From: Sediminicoccus sp. KRV36
GTDB lineage: Bacteria; Pseudomonadota; Alphaproteobacteria; Acetobacterales; Acetobacteraceae
Direction: 5' to 3'
Assembly (NCBI RefSeq): GCF_023243115.1
Contig: NZ_CP085081.1
Span: 1-64,000, forward strand
Length of the DNA: 64,000 bases
The position numbers were made by a program, and so were the translations under genes. Each line of letters begins with the position of its first letter. Positions within the stretch are counted from its first letter, which is position 1. Positions 9,245-20,500 of the stretch are shown piece after piece. The notes beneath the pieces are model-generated. The model was not told the origin of the DNA. It saw nothing but the letters and a program-made list of their open reading frames with translations, and searched no databases.

Positions 9245-10507
9245 TCAAGGCTCGCGTGCCAGCTCCACCAGGTTTCTGAGCAGGCTTGCCGCAGGGGGTG
9301 TGATGAAGCGGCGGGCCGCCTCCAGCGCGGCCGCGCGGCGGCCATTCCCGGGGGCGGCGAAATCCATCAGGGCGCTGGCCCAGGCCGCCGCGTCTTCCAC
9401 CGCGAGCAATTCCGCGTGATGCGCCGCGAATTCCCGATGCACCGGGATGTCGGATGCGATGACCGGCGTGCCGCAGGCCAGGGCTTCATGCAGCGGATAA
9501 TCGAACCCCTCCTCCAGCGAAGGTGCGAGGACGGCGATGGCGGCCTGGGTGAGTTGGCGCATCGCGCGGTCACTCAGCCCTTCGGCGCGCAGGAAGCGCA
9601 TGCCGCTCGGCATGTCGCCCAGGCCGGCGAAGACAGCGGCCGCATCCAGGCCAGGTGCCCCCACCAGCAGCATGTCGAAGCGCGCTCCATCCGTGATCAG
9701 GCGGCAGGCGCGCGCGATCAGGCTGATGTTCTTCCGGCCCGTGAAAAGCCCCGGCATCAGGAAGAAGCGGCGCGCGCCGTCCTGCCGGTCCCGGCTTTCG
9801 CCAAACAAGGCGGCGACGGGCGGGGGCACCACCTCGATCCTTGGAAGGCGCAGGCCAAGACGGGCGGCGCTATCCTGCAGGTCAGCCCGCGCGGCGTTGG
9901 AGCAGGTGACGACCCGCGCCGGATGCTCGGCCAGGTTGCGCAGGATGCGCGTCAGCCGTTCGGCCCCGCCAGGTGCCGCGAAATGCGGGGAGCGCAGCGG
10001 AATATCATCGGGCAGGTAGCAGAGGCGATGTGTGCAACCGCCCAATGCGGCAAAGAGCCGTGGGTCATCCAGGTTGCGATGCGAGAGATTGAGATAGGCT
10101 GCGCCCCTCAGCCCCTCCGCCAAAGGCGGCTGCAGCCCGCCGCGCCGGTAGAGCAGCTCCGCCGCCAGGGTCCGCGCCCCATCCACCAGGGGCAGATGCC
10201 GGTCCGTGCGGCGTGTCCGGGCGGGGGGAAAGGCGGCGTCATCCCCGGCCAGATAGGCGGCGACGCGGCGGCAGCCGGCATCTTGCGCATGGCCCTCCCA
10301 GCGGGCCGCCGCACCCTCGATCAGGCGGCGCGCCGTCATGGGCTTGAGGGGGCGGATCACCCCGCCATCGGTAAAGACGAAGCGGGTGTTGGGTTCTTCG
10401 GCCAGGAGAAGCCGGGCCATGCCGAGCTCCAGGCGGTCAATGCCGCCGGGCGCCGGGCGCAGCGCGCGCCACAGCAGACGCGAGATATCAAGGGCCAGCG
10501 GCCTCAC
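9245..10507 (-). CDS. GT4-type glycosyltransferase
   Basis: 420 residues with the features of a retaining GT-B (GT4) enzyme. A variable N-terminal half is followed by a donor-binding half containing FLMPGLFTGRKNISLIARA and APSLEEGFDYPLHEALACGTPVIASDIP, the EX7E-like signature. The GTG start overlaps the stop of the GNAT-like gene (GTGA). It is the last gene of the five-gene minus-strand operon that starts with the SDR at 14273. It could therefore glycosylate the lipid made by the neighbouring synthase, or a polysaccharide. Donor and acceptor are unknown. Confidence 0.82.
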   Translation of the reverse strand: MRPLALDISRLLWRALRPAPGGIDRLELGMARLLLAEEPNTRFVFTDGGVIRPLKPMTARRLIEGAAARWEGHAQDAGCRRVAAYLAGDDAAFPPARTRRTDRHLPLVDGARTLAAELLYRRGGLQPPLAEGLRGAAYLNLSHRNLDDPRLFAALGGCTHRLCYLPDDIPLRSPHFAAPGGAERLTRILRNLAEHPARVVTCSNAARADLQDSAARLGLRLPRIEVVPPPVAALFGESRDRQDGARRFFLMPGLFTGRKNISLIARACRLITDGARFDMLLVGAPGLDAAAVFAGLGDMPSGMRFLRAEGLSDRAMRQLTQAAIAVLAPSLEEGFDYPLHEALACGTPVIASDIPVHREFAAHHAELLAVEDAAAWASALMDFAAPGNGRRAAALEAARRFITPPAASLLRNLVELAREP

Positions 10508-11139
10508 CTGGGTGCTGGCGGAATGGCGATGGAAAGGCGCGTATAATCCGCGGCCGTCGCGATCAGCAGCCGCTCCAGGGAGAAGCGCCGCACCGTGACA
10601 GGCCGCGCCCCCATGCGCGTGGCCAGGGCGCGCGCCGCCGGCGTGCGAACCTCCATGTCGAGCGCGGTGATCTCATGGCGCGTCATCGCCTCGATCCCGG
10701 CCAGGATCAAAGCGCCGCCAACACCAGGCCCGCTGAAGGATTTCGTCCCGCGGAAGGGCTTGAGCACATCTATCCCATAGAGATAAGCGCCGCCTGGCCG
10801 TGGCCGGGACCGCGCCTCGATGGCGGAAAACACGAGGAAGGCGTGGCTGCCGCGCGCCCAGCCGTAGCAGCGCAGGAAATCACCCAGGCTCGGCCCGAAA
10901 GGACCCGCGCCCCGGTATTTGAGGCTCATATAGCCCGCAAGGGCGCCGCCCACCGTGGCGACGAAGAAGCGGTCAGCCCGCATGCCGCGGCGGAACAGGG
11001 CATGGCGCTGCCTCGCATCGCCCAGCAGCGCCACAAGCCCCGCCCGGCCGGTGGCCGCGAGGTCGAGCACCTGATCGCAGAGCGGCCCGGGGGTGAGTGG
11101 GCTGACCACCACCTCGCGCCGCGGATCAGAATTCATCAT
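10504..11139 (-). CDS. GNAT-fold acyl/acetyltransferase-like protein
   Basis: 211 residues. The second half resembles a GNAT fold: an AYLYGIDVLKPFRG strand-loop, the GVGGALILAGIEAM acyl-CoA-binding helix region, and a late ALATRMGARPVTVRRF segment typical of GNAT C-termini. The first half has no recognised motif. It overlaps the acyltransferase upstream (11126) by 14 bases and the glycosyltransferase downstream by four. Known bacterial ceramide synthases are GNAT-like proteins. In this cluster an N-acyl transfer to an amino lipid is a reasonable guess, but only a guess. Confidence 0.62.
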   Translation of the reverse strand: MMNSDPRREVVVSPLTPGPLCDQVLDLAATGRAGLVALLGDARQRHALFRRGMRADRFFVATVGGALAGYMSLKYRGAGPFGPSLGDFLRCYGWARGSHAFLVFSAIEARSRPRPGGAYLYGIDVLKPFRGTKSFSGPGVGGALILAGIEAMTRHEITALDMEVRTPAARALATRMGARPVTVRRFSLERLLIATAADYTRLSIAIPPAPR

Positions 11140-12040
11140 CGAGGAAGAACCATTGCTCCAGCCGTTCCAGGATCACCGGCTCGATCAGGTCATTGAGGAA
11201 TTGCACGTCATCCAGCGGGTTTTTCGTATCGGGCGGCAGGTCAATCGCCTCGCCGAAAAACACCCGGAACCGGCGATCCTCGATGCGCGTCACATAGCAC
11301 AGCACGACGGGCGTCCTGGTCCGCCGCGCGATGCGCGCCGCGATGCCCAGATTGCCATCCAGATGCGGCGGGCGGCCGAACAGCGGCGCCATGAGTTTCC
11401 CTTCCCGCGCCTCATCCACGAAGATGGCCAGGATGCCGCCATCGCGAATTTCCTGCATGGCGGCGCGCAGGCCGCCGGCATCGGGTGGCAACAGGCGCAG
11501 CCCATTGCGCTTGCGCAGATCGGAGATCACCCAGGTCTGGCCCCGGCTTTCCCATTCGATGGGCGCACAGACCACGCTGAGCCCTATGGCCTGCAAGGCC
11601 TCCAGCATGACTTCCCAATTGCCGGTGTGCAGGCAGAGCGCGACCACGGCCGTCCTCTTGGCGGTGGCCTGGGCGCGCTCGGGCTCGACGATCTCGATGC
11701 GCCCGGCGGCGTATTGCCGGCCGACGGTCGCCACCTCGCCCACCTGGCGGCCGATATTGTCGAGGAAGGCATTCACCCAGGCCTCGATCTGCGCGTCGCT
11801 CGCCTCGGGGCGGTGGCGCTTGAGATTGGCGCGGGCGCGCTCCACCACCCAGGGCCGCTGCTCGCGGATGTTGCGCACGGTGCTGCGGCGCGAGAGAGTG
11901 GGGGCCAGGTCAATCGGCAGCCGGCGAAACACCTGGTAGAGGGTGATTTCCCACAGATCGAGCAGCCGGTTGCGCAGAGTGGGCGCGCGCCTGTCGGGTG
12001 GTGCGGGGCCGGGTCGTGTGGAATTGGGCGTCTCGGTCAA
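11126..12040 (-). CDS. LpxL/HtrB-type acyltransferase
   Basis: 304 residues of the lipid A lauroyl/myristoyl acyltransferase family, which transfers acyl groups at the inner membrane. The catalytic HX4E motif is visible (HTGNWE, His138-Glu143), followed by GLSVVCAPIEW and DGGILAIFVDEA. TTG 12040 is chosen because it overlaps the P450 stop (TTGA) and has GGAGG eight bases upstream. The frame is open further but only antisense to the P450 gene. The classical N-terminal membrane helix is weak. In a lipid-biosynthetic operon the acceptor may be a lipid other than lipid A. Confidence 0.85.
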   Translation of the reverse strand: MTETPNSTRPGPAPPDRRAPTLRNRLLDLWEITLYQVFRRLPIDLAPTLSRRSTVRNIREQRPWVVERARANLKRHRPEASDAQIEAWVNAFLDNIGRQVGEVATVGRQYAAGRIEIVEPERAQATAKRTAVVALCLHTGNWEVMLEALQAIGLSVVCAPIEWESRGQTWVISDLRKRNGLRLLPPDAGGLRAAMQEIRDGGILAIFVDEAREGKLMAPLFGRPPHLDGNLGIAARIARRTRTPVVLCYVTRIEDRRFRVFFGEAIDLPPDTKNPLDDVQFLNDLIEPVILERLEQWFFLDDEF

Positions 12041-13407
12041 GCGCGTGCCTCCAGCCGGACCAGGATGGGATGTTGCGGGCGCAGGGACAGGCGGCAGATC
12101 GGGTCGGCGCGAAAGCCCGGCTCCACCACCAGCCGGAAAGCGCGGGCGATCATGGCAAGGCAGAGGATCGCCTCGGTCAGGCCGAAATTGAGCCCCGCGC
12201 AGATGCGTGGCCCGGCCGAGAAAGGGATGTAGCTGTAGGGGATGGGCGCTGCCCCATCCAGGAAGCGCTCCGGCCGGAAATGCATGGGCTGATCCCACAG
12301 ATCGGGTGAGCGATGCAGGATCCAGGGGACCACCAGCACCAGCGCATCTTTTTCCACCGCGATTCCGCCCACCTCAGTCGCCTCCAGCGCCTGCCTGGGG
12401 AGGATCGGCACAGGCGGATAGAGGCGCAACGCCTCCTCGATCACGGCGCGGGCATAGGGCAGGTTGGCCGCATCCTCCGCATTCGGCTCGCGGCCGGCCA
12501 GGACCCGGTCCAGCTCCTCGTGCAGGCGGGCCTCGGCCCAGGGGGCCTTGGCCAGCAGGTAGAAGGCCCAGGTCAGAGTGGCCGCCGTGGTTTCGTGCCC
12601 GGCCATGAAGATGGTCGCCGCCTCATTGCGCAGCGCCTGCACATCCAGGCCAAGGCCAGGGCTGCGCTCCATCCGCCGGACCAGCAGGTCCACCATGGAG
12701 CCATGCTCGCCCCGCCCGGCGACATGCTCGGTGATCACATGCTCGACCACGCCGTGCACCTCGGCGATGGCCTGGCGCAGGGCGGCACCCCGGCCGACGG
12801 GCCAGCCTTCGGCAGCACCCAGGAAGAAGGGCAGGTTGAAGCTGTCGATGCGGGCCTGATACCGGCCAAAGCCACGGACGATCCCGGCCAGCGCCTCGGC
12901 CCCCAGCCGCGTGCCAAAGATCGAGCGCGCGATGATCTGCGCGGTCAGCTCCGCCATGGCGGGCAGCAGGCTGATCTGCGCACCATCCTGCCAGCCCCGC
13001 AGCAATTCGGCCACGGCGCCGGTCATCATCGGCGCGTAGAAGGGCACCTGTGTCTTGTGCACGATATCGGCCACCAGCGGCCGGCGGCGGCGCCAGGTCT
13101 CGCCATCGCTGATGAACAGCCCGTCGCCCAGCAGGGGTGAGAGGGCGCGGCGCATCATCGCGCCCTTGCGCTCGAAACGCTCGGCCTGGGTGACGAAGAC
13201 CGTCTTGATCGAGGCCGGATCATTGAAGACGCAAACCTGGCGGCGCAGCAGCGGATAGGCGAAATCCCGCGCCGCATAGCTCTCCGCCGTCCAGAGCGCG
13301 ATCAGGCTGCGCCGGGCCATGATGGCCAGGCGCAGCGCGCCTGGCGGCTCAGCGAGTGGCCGCGGATGCGCGGGGATGAGCCAGCCATCGCCGGCTTCCT
13401 CGATCAC
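12037..13407 (-). CDS. Cytochrome P450
   Basis: 456 residues with all P450 hallmarks: I-helix AGHETT (about 269-274), the ExxR motif EALR (325-328), the FRPERF meander region, and the heme loop FSAGPRICAG with Cys403 as the probable thiolate ligand. No membrane anchor is visible, so it is probably soluble and uses separate redox partners, none of which are encoded nearby. A GTG start at 13407 is used, but the frame stays open to the SDR stop at 13455. A start nearer that overlap, with up to 17 extra residues, is possible. In the operon it is a candidate hydroxylase of the polyketide-derived chain. Confidence 0.92.
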   Translation of the reverse strand: MIEEAGDGWLIPAHPRPLAEPPGALRLAIMARRSLIALWTAESYAARDFAYPLLRRQVCVFNDPASIKTVFVTQAERFERKGAMMRRALSPLLGDGLFISDGETWRRRRPLVADIVHKTQVPFYAPMMTGAVAELLRGWQDGAQISLLPAMAELTAQIIARSIFGTRLGAEALAGIVRGFGRYQARIDSFNLPFFLGAAEGWPVGRGAALRQAIAEVHGVVEHVITEHVAGRGEHGSMVDLLVRRMERSPGLGLDVQALRNEAATIFMAGHETTAATLTWAFYLLAKAPWAEARLHEELDRVLAGREPNAEDAANLPYARAVIEEALRLYPPVPILPRQALEATEVGGIAVEKDALVLVVPWILHRSPDLWDQPMHFRPERFLDGAAPIPYSYIPFSAGPRICAGLNFGLTEAILCLAMIARAFRLVVEPGFRADPICRLSLRPQHPILVRLEARA

Positions 13408-13454
13408 CTCGGGCTGGAGGGAGAAGGGCTTCAGGGCAGCCTCACGCGGCAGGT

Positions 13455-14273
13455 TCAGCGGGAATCTTCAGGATGGCGCCGGAGCAGGCGGCGCTGCACC
13501 GCTTCCAGATAGCGCGCCCAGGGCCGGCCGGCGAGGAGAAGCCATGCGGCGCCAGGCCCCGGAGCGACATGGCGCCGGCCACGATCCGCCGCCGCCAGGA
13601 TCCGGCCGGCGACGAAAGCCGGGCTCAGCGCCGTGTTGCCGGCGGCGAAGCGCCGGGTGAAGGCGGGCCGCCTCGTGCGCTCCTCGGCCAATTGGGGGGT
13701 GTCCGTATCGGGGGGGAAGGCCGTCAGCACCCTGACGCCATGCGCCCCCAGTTCGAGAGCCAGGATATCCCCGAGGCCCCGCACCGCCCATTTGGAGGGC
13801 GCATAGGCGCTGTAGCCGCAAAAGGCGCCCAGCGCCGCCGCCGAGGATATCAGGATGATCTGCCCCCGGCCCGCCCGGGCCATGGCGGGCGCCAGGGCAT
13901 GCACGACATGGAGCGTGCCCAGGTAATTGGCCTCCCATTGCGCGACATGTTCGCCCAGCGGCTGATCGAGAAACCGCCCGGGAATGGCCAGGCCCGCGCT
14001 GGTGACAAGCCAATCCGGCGCGCCACGCCGCGCCACCAGGGCGCCCATTGCCGCCGCGACGTCCTGGCCCTCGCGCACATCCAGCGCCAGCGCTTCCACA
14101 TCGCCAAGCCCGGAGAGCGATGCCGCCGTCTGGGACAGCCGCGCCGCGTCGCGCCCGATGATCACCACCTGGCAGCCGCGACGCAGCAGCGCCTCGGCCA
14201 GGGCGAGCCCGATGCCGCTGGAACCACCGGTGATGAGACCCCACGGAGCAGCGCGAAGCGGCTCTGGCGGCAT
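13455..14273 (-). CDS. SDR oxidoreductase resembling 3-ketodihydrosphingosine reductase
   Basis: 272-residue classical short-chain dehydrogenase: NAD(P)-binding GGSSGIG at 16-22 and catalytic YAPSK (Tyr157, Lys161) with a serine pair about 13 residues before. The length and the hydrophobic C-terminal tail fit KDSR/FUM13-like and RkpH-like reductases that reduce the 3-keto group of sphingoid-type products. This closer assignment rests partly on context, because the AONS-family synthase at 22131 would create exactly such a ketone. It is the first gene of the minus-strand operon and diverges from the giant synthase across about 300 bases. Confidence 0.85.
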   Translation of the reverse strand: MPPEPLRAAPWGLITGGSSGIGLALAEALLRRGCQVVIIGRDAARLSQTAASLSGLGDVEALALDVREGQDVAAAMGALVARRGAPDWLVTSAGLAIPGRFLDQPLGEHVAQWEANYLGTLHVVHALAPAMARAGRGQIILISSAAALGAFCGYSAYAPSKWAVRGLGDILALELGAHGVRVLTAFPPDTDTPQLAEERTRRPAFTRRFAAGNTALSPAFVAGRILAAADRGRRHVAPGPGAAWLLLAGRPWARYLEAVQRRLLRRHPEDSR

Positions 14274-14572
14274 GGCTTGATCCTGTCACGACGCCGCCAC
14301 GCGGGGCGGAACACCTGCAGGATGGGGCGGCGGCGCGCCCCTTGGAAGTGGGCGGGGGGTGGCGGATGTCGCGCCATGCGCGATTCACGGCCCGGGGGGG
14401 CCTGGATGAATTTGTAACGGGTCGAGGCTGGTCTATATTGCGAAGGCTTGCTTTGATGGGAATGACCGCATTTTTCGAGACGACCTGATTTGGGGCTACT
14501 TCAAGCGGGTTGGTGAAGGTCTCGTCGCGTTCCGGCACTGTCAGCAGCCATTTTTGCCTTCTGGAAAAAGCG
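14274..14572. other. Divergent promoter region between SDR and synthase genes
   Basis: About 300 bases without a supportable gene. It must carry promoters for the minus-strand SDR operon and the plus-strand synthase. A candidate sigma-70 promoter for the synthase is listed at 14412-14439; no clear promoter for the SDR side was found. The GC-rich half nearest the SDR gene holds G-rich runs near 14350-14400. Confidence 0.5.
14412..14439 (+). promoter_or_regulatory. Candidate sigma-70 promoter for the type I synthase
   Basis: TTGTAA (14412-14417) and TATATT (14434-14439) are separated by 16 bases, in a locally AT-rich patch of an otherwise GC-rich region. They lie 134-161 bases before the preferred TTG start of the synthase, so the mRNA would have a leader of roughly 125 bases. 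Confidence 0.45.
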
Positions 14573-17500
14573 TTGATCCTGTCATTCCCTGATCCGATTG
14601 AAATTCTCGGCCTGAGCCTGCGCCTGCCTGGCGCGGCCGATCTGCAAGGGCTTTGGTCCCTTCTGGAGCAGGGAAAATCCTCGGTCCAGGATGTCTCCCC
14701 GCCCGATCGCTGGCGGCCGGAGCGCTTTCTCAGCCCGGATCCCCTGGCGCGCGGCACCACCTACACCTTTGCCGGCGGCTATCTGGATGGCGCCCTGCAA
14801 TTCGACGCCGCCGCCTTCGGCATCTCGCGCCGCGAGGCGGAGCAGATGGACCCGCAGCAGCGCACCCTGCTGGAAGTCACGTGGGAGGCGCTGGAGGATG
14901 CCGGCATCGCGCCCTCCCGCCTCGCGGGGCGACGGATCGGCGTCTATGTCGGGGCCTCGGCGACGGATTACGCGGATGTGCCGCTGCTGGATGTCGGCGC
15001 GGTGGATTCGCACTTCATGACGGGCAACAGCCTGGCCATGGTCTCCAACCGCATTTCCTACGCGCTGGACCTCAAGGGGCCCAGCCTGACGATCGACACC
15101 GCCTGTTCCTCCTCGGTCGTCGCGATGGCGCAGGCGGCCGCGGCCCTGCGGGATGGATTGATCGAATTCGCCATTGTCGGCGGCGTGAACATGCTCTCCT
15201 CGCCGGCGCCGTTCATCGGCTTTTCGCGGGCCGGCATGCTCTCGCCCACCGGGCGCTGCCGCCCCTTCTCGGCCCAGGCGGATGGCTATGTGCGGGCCGA
15301 GGGTGCCGTGGTCATCATCCTCGCGCGGGCGGGCGAAGCCATTGGGGGGGGGCGGCCGCGTGCCGTGCTGCACGCCATCGGCGTGAATTCGGATGGCCGG
15401 ACCAACGGCATCTCTCTCCCCTCCCTCACCGGCCAGAGGGACCTGCTGGAGGCGCTTTACCGCGAGGCCGGGATCGCCCCGGATGCCCTGGCCTTCGTCG
15501 AGGCGCATGGCACCGGCACCCGCGTCGGAGACCCGATCGAGGCGCGGGCCATCGGGGAATCGCTGGGCCGCCACCGGCGCCTGCCGCTGCCGGTCGGCTC
15601 GGTCAAATCCAATGTCGGTCACCTGGAATCCGCCTCGGGCATGGCGGGCCTGGCCAAGGTGGTGCTGTCGCTGGAGCGGCGGCGCTATCCGGGAACGCTG
15701 TATCTGGAGGAGGTGAACCCGGATATCGACGTGGTGGCCCTGGGGCTGGCGCCCGCCGCCAGCGCCGTCGAACTGGCGGCCAGCGGGCCGCTCTTGGCCG
15801 GGTTGTGCAATTACGGCTTCGGCGGAACCAATGCGCACGCCATCCTGGGTAACGTGAACAAGCCGGCCACGCAGCCGGCAGCCGCCGCGCCATCACGCTT
15901 CCTGGTGATCTCGGCCCATGGCAAGGCCGCACTCAAGCACCTCGCCGCCGCCCATCTGCCCGCGGTGGAGGAAGCCGGCGCCGCAGCCGTGGCGACCGAG
16001 ATCCGCCTGACGCGGGAACGCCTCGCGCATCGCCTGGTCATTGATCTTGCGCAGGGCGGCGATGTGGCCCAGGCCCTGGCCAACCCCGAGCTGCCGCGCC
16101 CGGATGTGGCGATGGGCGAGGCCATTGCGCGCCGGGCGCGCGTCGCCTTCGTCTTTTCCGGCAATGGCAGCCAGTGGCCGGGCATGGGGCGCGCGGCGTA
16201 TCGCGGCAATGCCACCTTCCGCACCGTGTTTGATGAGCTGGCGGCCGGCATCCGCGCGGCCGGCGGGACCTGCCCGCTGGAGACGATGGAGGCCGAGGAT
16301 GTCGCCATCCGGCTGACCGCCACCAGCGCCATGCAGCCGCTGCTCTTTGCCATCCAGGTGGCACTTTGCGCCGCCCTCGCCGCGGATGGGCTGGTGCCGG
16401 AGGTCGTGCTCGGCCACTCCGTGGGCGAGGTGGCGGCCGCCGCCGTCTCTGGCGCGCTGGCCATGCCGGATGCGGTGCGGCTGATCGTTCAGCGCAGTGC
16501 GCATCAGGAGCCTGTGCGTGGCCTGGGCGGCATGGCCGTGCTGGGCTGCGATGGCGAGCGCGCGGCCCAGATCATCGCGGCCAGCGGGCATGGCGATGGG
16601 GGCGGCGCGCTGGAGATCGCAGCGCATAACGCGCCGAGCTCCACCACCATCTCCGGCGAGACGGATGCACTGGCCGCGGTGGTGCAGGCCGCGCGGCGGG
16701 CCCGCATTGCCACGGTCACCCTCGATATCGCCTACCCCTTCCACAGCCGCGCGCTCGATCCCGAAAAGGCGGGCACCCTGGCCGCGCTGGCCAGCTTGAG
16801 CCCGCGCGAAGCGCGCATCCCGATGATTTCGACGGTCACGGGCGCCAGGATCGACGGCAAAGCGCTGGGTGCCGCCTATTGGTGGGAGAATATCCGCGCA
16901 CCCATCCTGTTCCAGGCGGCGATGGCCAGCGCCCTGCCCGAGGCGGATCTTTTCGTCGAGATCGGCCCGCGCCCGATCCTGCTCTCCCTCCTGGCGGAAA
17001 ACGCCCGGCATGCCGGCGCCCGCGCCGCCGTGATGGGGACGCTGAACCAGGCGCCACGCTCCGACGAAGCCGACCCGGTCGCGCGCATCATCCTGGAGGC
17101 CATCGCCAAGGGCGCGCCGATCGGCCTGGAAACCGACGGCATGCCCATAGGCGAACGGCTGCTGCCGCAGATGCGCTGGGACCGCCAATTCTACCTGATC
17201 AACGAGACGACCGAGGCCTATGGCGTCTATGGCTCCAGCTTCCGTGGGGTTCCCACCCATGTGCTGATCGGCTCGCGCCTCGCGCCGGGCGGCACGGAAT
17301 GGCGGCATGTGGTCAGCATCGAGGCGCAGCCTTTTCTCGAAGGCCACCGGGTGGATGGCGAAGTCGTCATGCCGGCCACGGCCTACATGGAAATGATGCT
17401 GGCGGTTGGCCGGGAGGTGCATGGAACCGCCCGGCTGCGCATCCTGGATCTCGATATCCTGCGCGCCCTCTCGCTGGAGCCGGGCAGCCCGCGCGAACTC

Positions 17501-20500
17501 AGCATCCTGTGGAACGAAGCCAGCCGCCAGGTGGAAATCCGCTCCCGCCCGCGCTTTGAGGCGGCGAATGCCTTTGTCCTGCATGCGCGGGGCGTTGTCC
17601 TGGTGGAGCAGGCGGCGACACCCACCCCGGAGCTGCCCCCACAAGGCGGCGTCATGCATGGCCAGGCCAGCCTCTACGCCGCGGCGGAGATGTGCCGGCT
17701 AGGCTATGGCGGGGCGTTTCGCGTGGCGCTGTCGGCCCGCGTCACCGGCGCGGTGACAGTCACCGAGCTTGCGCCGGTGCCGGCCGATCTGGGCTTCTTC
17801 ACCGATACGCAGGTGATTGATCCACCGAGCTATGACGCGGCGTTCCACGGCATTTTCCTGGGCGTCCCGCAGCAACCGGGGCAGGTCCTGGGCGAATTGC
17901 CGATCCGGATCGAGCGGCTTTCGCTGTACCGGCCAGGCACCCCGATCACCCGCTCCGTCGCGCGGCTGGTGCGGCAGACGACCGATGCGCGGGTCTTTGA
18001 CTTGGACCTTCTCTCGGCCGAGGGCGAACTCGTCGGGCAGGGTTCCGGCCTGGTCATGCGCCGGCTGCTCATGTCCTCCTGGCGGGAGGCGGATCGCATC
18101 GTCCAGACCCATGGCGAAGCCTGGCAGGCGGGGCCGTTGGGGCTGGAGGAACGCCTTGCGCAGGTGATGGCACGGCGCCCTGAGGAGGATGCCGCGCTGG
18201 CCGCCGCACGGCGCGATCTCGTGACCCTGGCCGGGGAAATCGGCGCGCATGTGGTGACCAGCCTGGCCGGGCAGAGATTTTCCGCGCCGGATCAAGGTGG
18301 CCTGATCGCGCCGGAAGGCGCCGTGGTCTGGCGCGCGCTGATCGACAGCCTCTGCGACATGGGCCGCATGACCGAGGCTGAGGAGCATTTCCAGCTGGAT
18401 GCTCCGCCTGGTGACGCGTCACTGGCGCTGGCGGAGTTTGCCCGCCGCCATCCCGGGGCCAGTGCCGATCTGCGCCTGGCCGCGCTGGCGCTGGATGCCT
18501 TGCCGGCGCTGCTCACGGGCGGCCAGGTCAGTCTGCCCCCGCCCGAATTGCTGGAAGCGCTGGATGCGGCGTCGCTCTTTGCCGCACCGAGCCATGCGGC
18601 CCTGGCCGGCATCATCGAGGAACTGGTGCAGGGGACCGCGCGGCCCCGCTTGCGCGTCTTGCTGCTGGAGCCGGGGCTGGGCGGGCTGCTGGAGCGGTTG
18701 CTGCCCCTGGTCAGGCTCGGGCGGCTCTCGCTCTCCGTCCTGACGGCGGACCAGCCGGGTGGGGAGAGGCTGCTGGCCAGGCTTGGCGCGCGCGAGCTTG
18801 TCGGCTTGCGCAGCCCGGATTCGGGCGCCGATGGACGTGGCCATGATCTTGCGGTGTGCGCCGCCGTCACGCCGCTGGATGGCGGTGAACCCAGCCCGCT
18901 CGACCTGCTGGCCAGCCTGGGTGACGCAGCGCCACCCTTGCTCGTTGCCATCCCCGCGCATGATCCGGCGATCGATATCCTGCGGGCCACGCTGCCGGGC
19001 TGGTTCCGGTTTTCCCTGACGCCCGAAATGCCGGTGGGTGCCTGGCCCTATCCGTCCGAGGCGGATGAGGCCCTGGCGTCGCGCGGCTTCATCGCGCGGC
19101 AGAGCCGGCAGGAGGGCCCTGATGGCGCCCGCCTGATCCTGGCCCACCGGGCGCGGCGCGCGGAGCGCAAGGCCGATCCCACAAGCTTCGCAGTCTGCGT
19201 GACCGGCCATGCGCCAGAGGAATTGGCGCCGCTGCGCGAAGCGCTGCCGGGCTTCGAGCTTCGGCCGGCGGCGGATGCGGCGGAAGCGGCGGCGCTGGCG
19301 TCCGGCTTGCTGGCGCCCCTCGATTATGCCGTGATCCTGCACGCGACGCAGCTCGACCTGCGTGGCGCGGATGAGCGTGACGCCCTCGCGGCCGGCATGC
19401 TGCGCCTGCGGGAGCTGGCGATTGCGCTGAGTGATTCCGGCACCGCCTGCCGCCTCTATGTGGTGGTGCATGATGCGGGGCAGGCCGCGGCCCAGGCCAT
19501 GGCGGCCTTCGTGCGCTGCCTGATGAATGAATTCGCGGCGGTGGATGTCTGCCTGCTGCGCGCATCCCCCGGTGCGGACCTCGCGGCGGCGCTGCGCCTC
19601 CACATCGCGCAGCCTGTCCTGGAGCGGGAGCTGCTGGTCGGTGCCGAGGGCATCCAGGTCCCGCGCGCCACACGCCAGCTCACCCAGGCCCCCCGCGCGC
19701 TGGAAGCCGGCGAGCGCAGCCTGCTGCGGATCGGGATGCGGGGGCTGGAGGACCTGGCCTGGAGCATCGCGCCGCGTGCCGAACCTGGCCCCGGCGAAGT
19801 CGAGGTGGAAGTGGCCGCGACCGGCCTGAACTTCCGTGATGTGATGCTGGGCCTGGGCGTTCTGGATACGGAAATCCTGGGCGAAGGGCTGACCAGCGGC
19901 TCCCTGGGCTTTGAATTTGCCGGCCGCGTCGCCAGGATTGGCGAGGCTGTCGCCGGGCTTGCGGTCGGTGACGCGGTGATGGGGTTCGGCGCCCAGGCCT
20001 TCGCCTCGCATCTGACGCTCCCCGCGGCGCAGGTCTTCCCCGCCGGCGAGGATTTCACCACCGAGACCGCGGCCTCCATCCCCGTGGCCTTCATCACGGC
20101 CTGGTACGGGCTGATCGAGCGCGGCGGGCTTCGCCGGGGTGAAACAGTGCTGATCCAGGGTGCGGCGGGCGGCGTCGGCATGGCGGCCTTGCAGGTGGCC
20201 AAGGCGCATGGCGCGGTGGTGATCGCTGCGGCCGGGACGGCCGAGAAGCGCGCGCTGCTGCGCCGCCTGGGGGCCGATTTCGTCGTGGATTCACGATCCG
20301 CCGATTTCGAGGCGGCGGTCCTGGCCCTGACGGGCGGCGTGGATCTGGTGCTCAACTCGGTGGCGGGTGACGCCATGCGCGCCGCGCTGCGCCTGGTGAA
20401 GCCCTTTGGCCGCTTCATCGAGCTGGGCAAGCGGGACTACCTGGATAATACGCGCCTGGGCCTCCGGCCCTTCGTGAAGAACATCACCTATATCGGCGCC

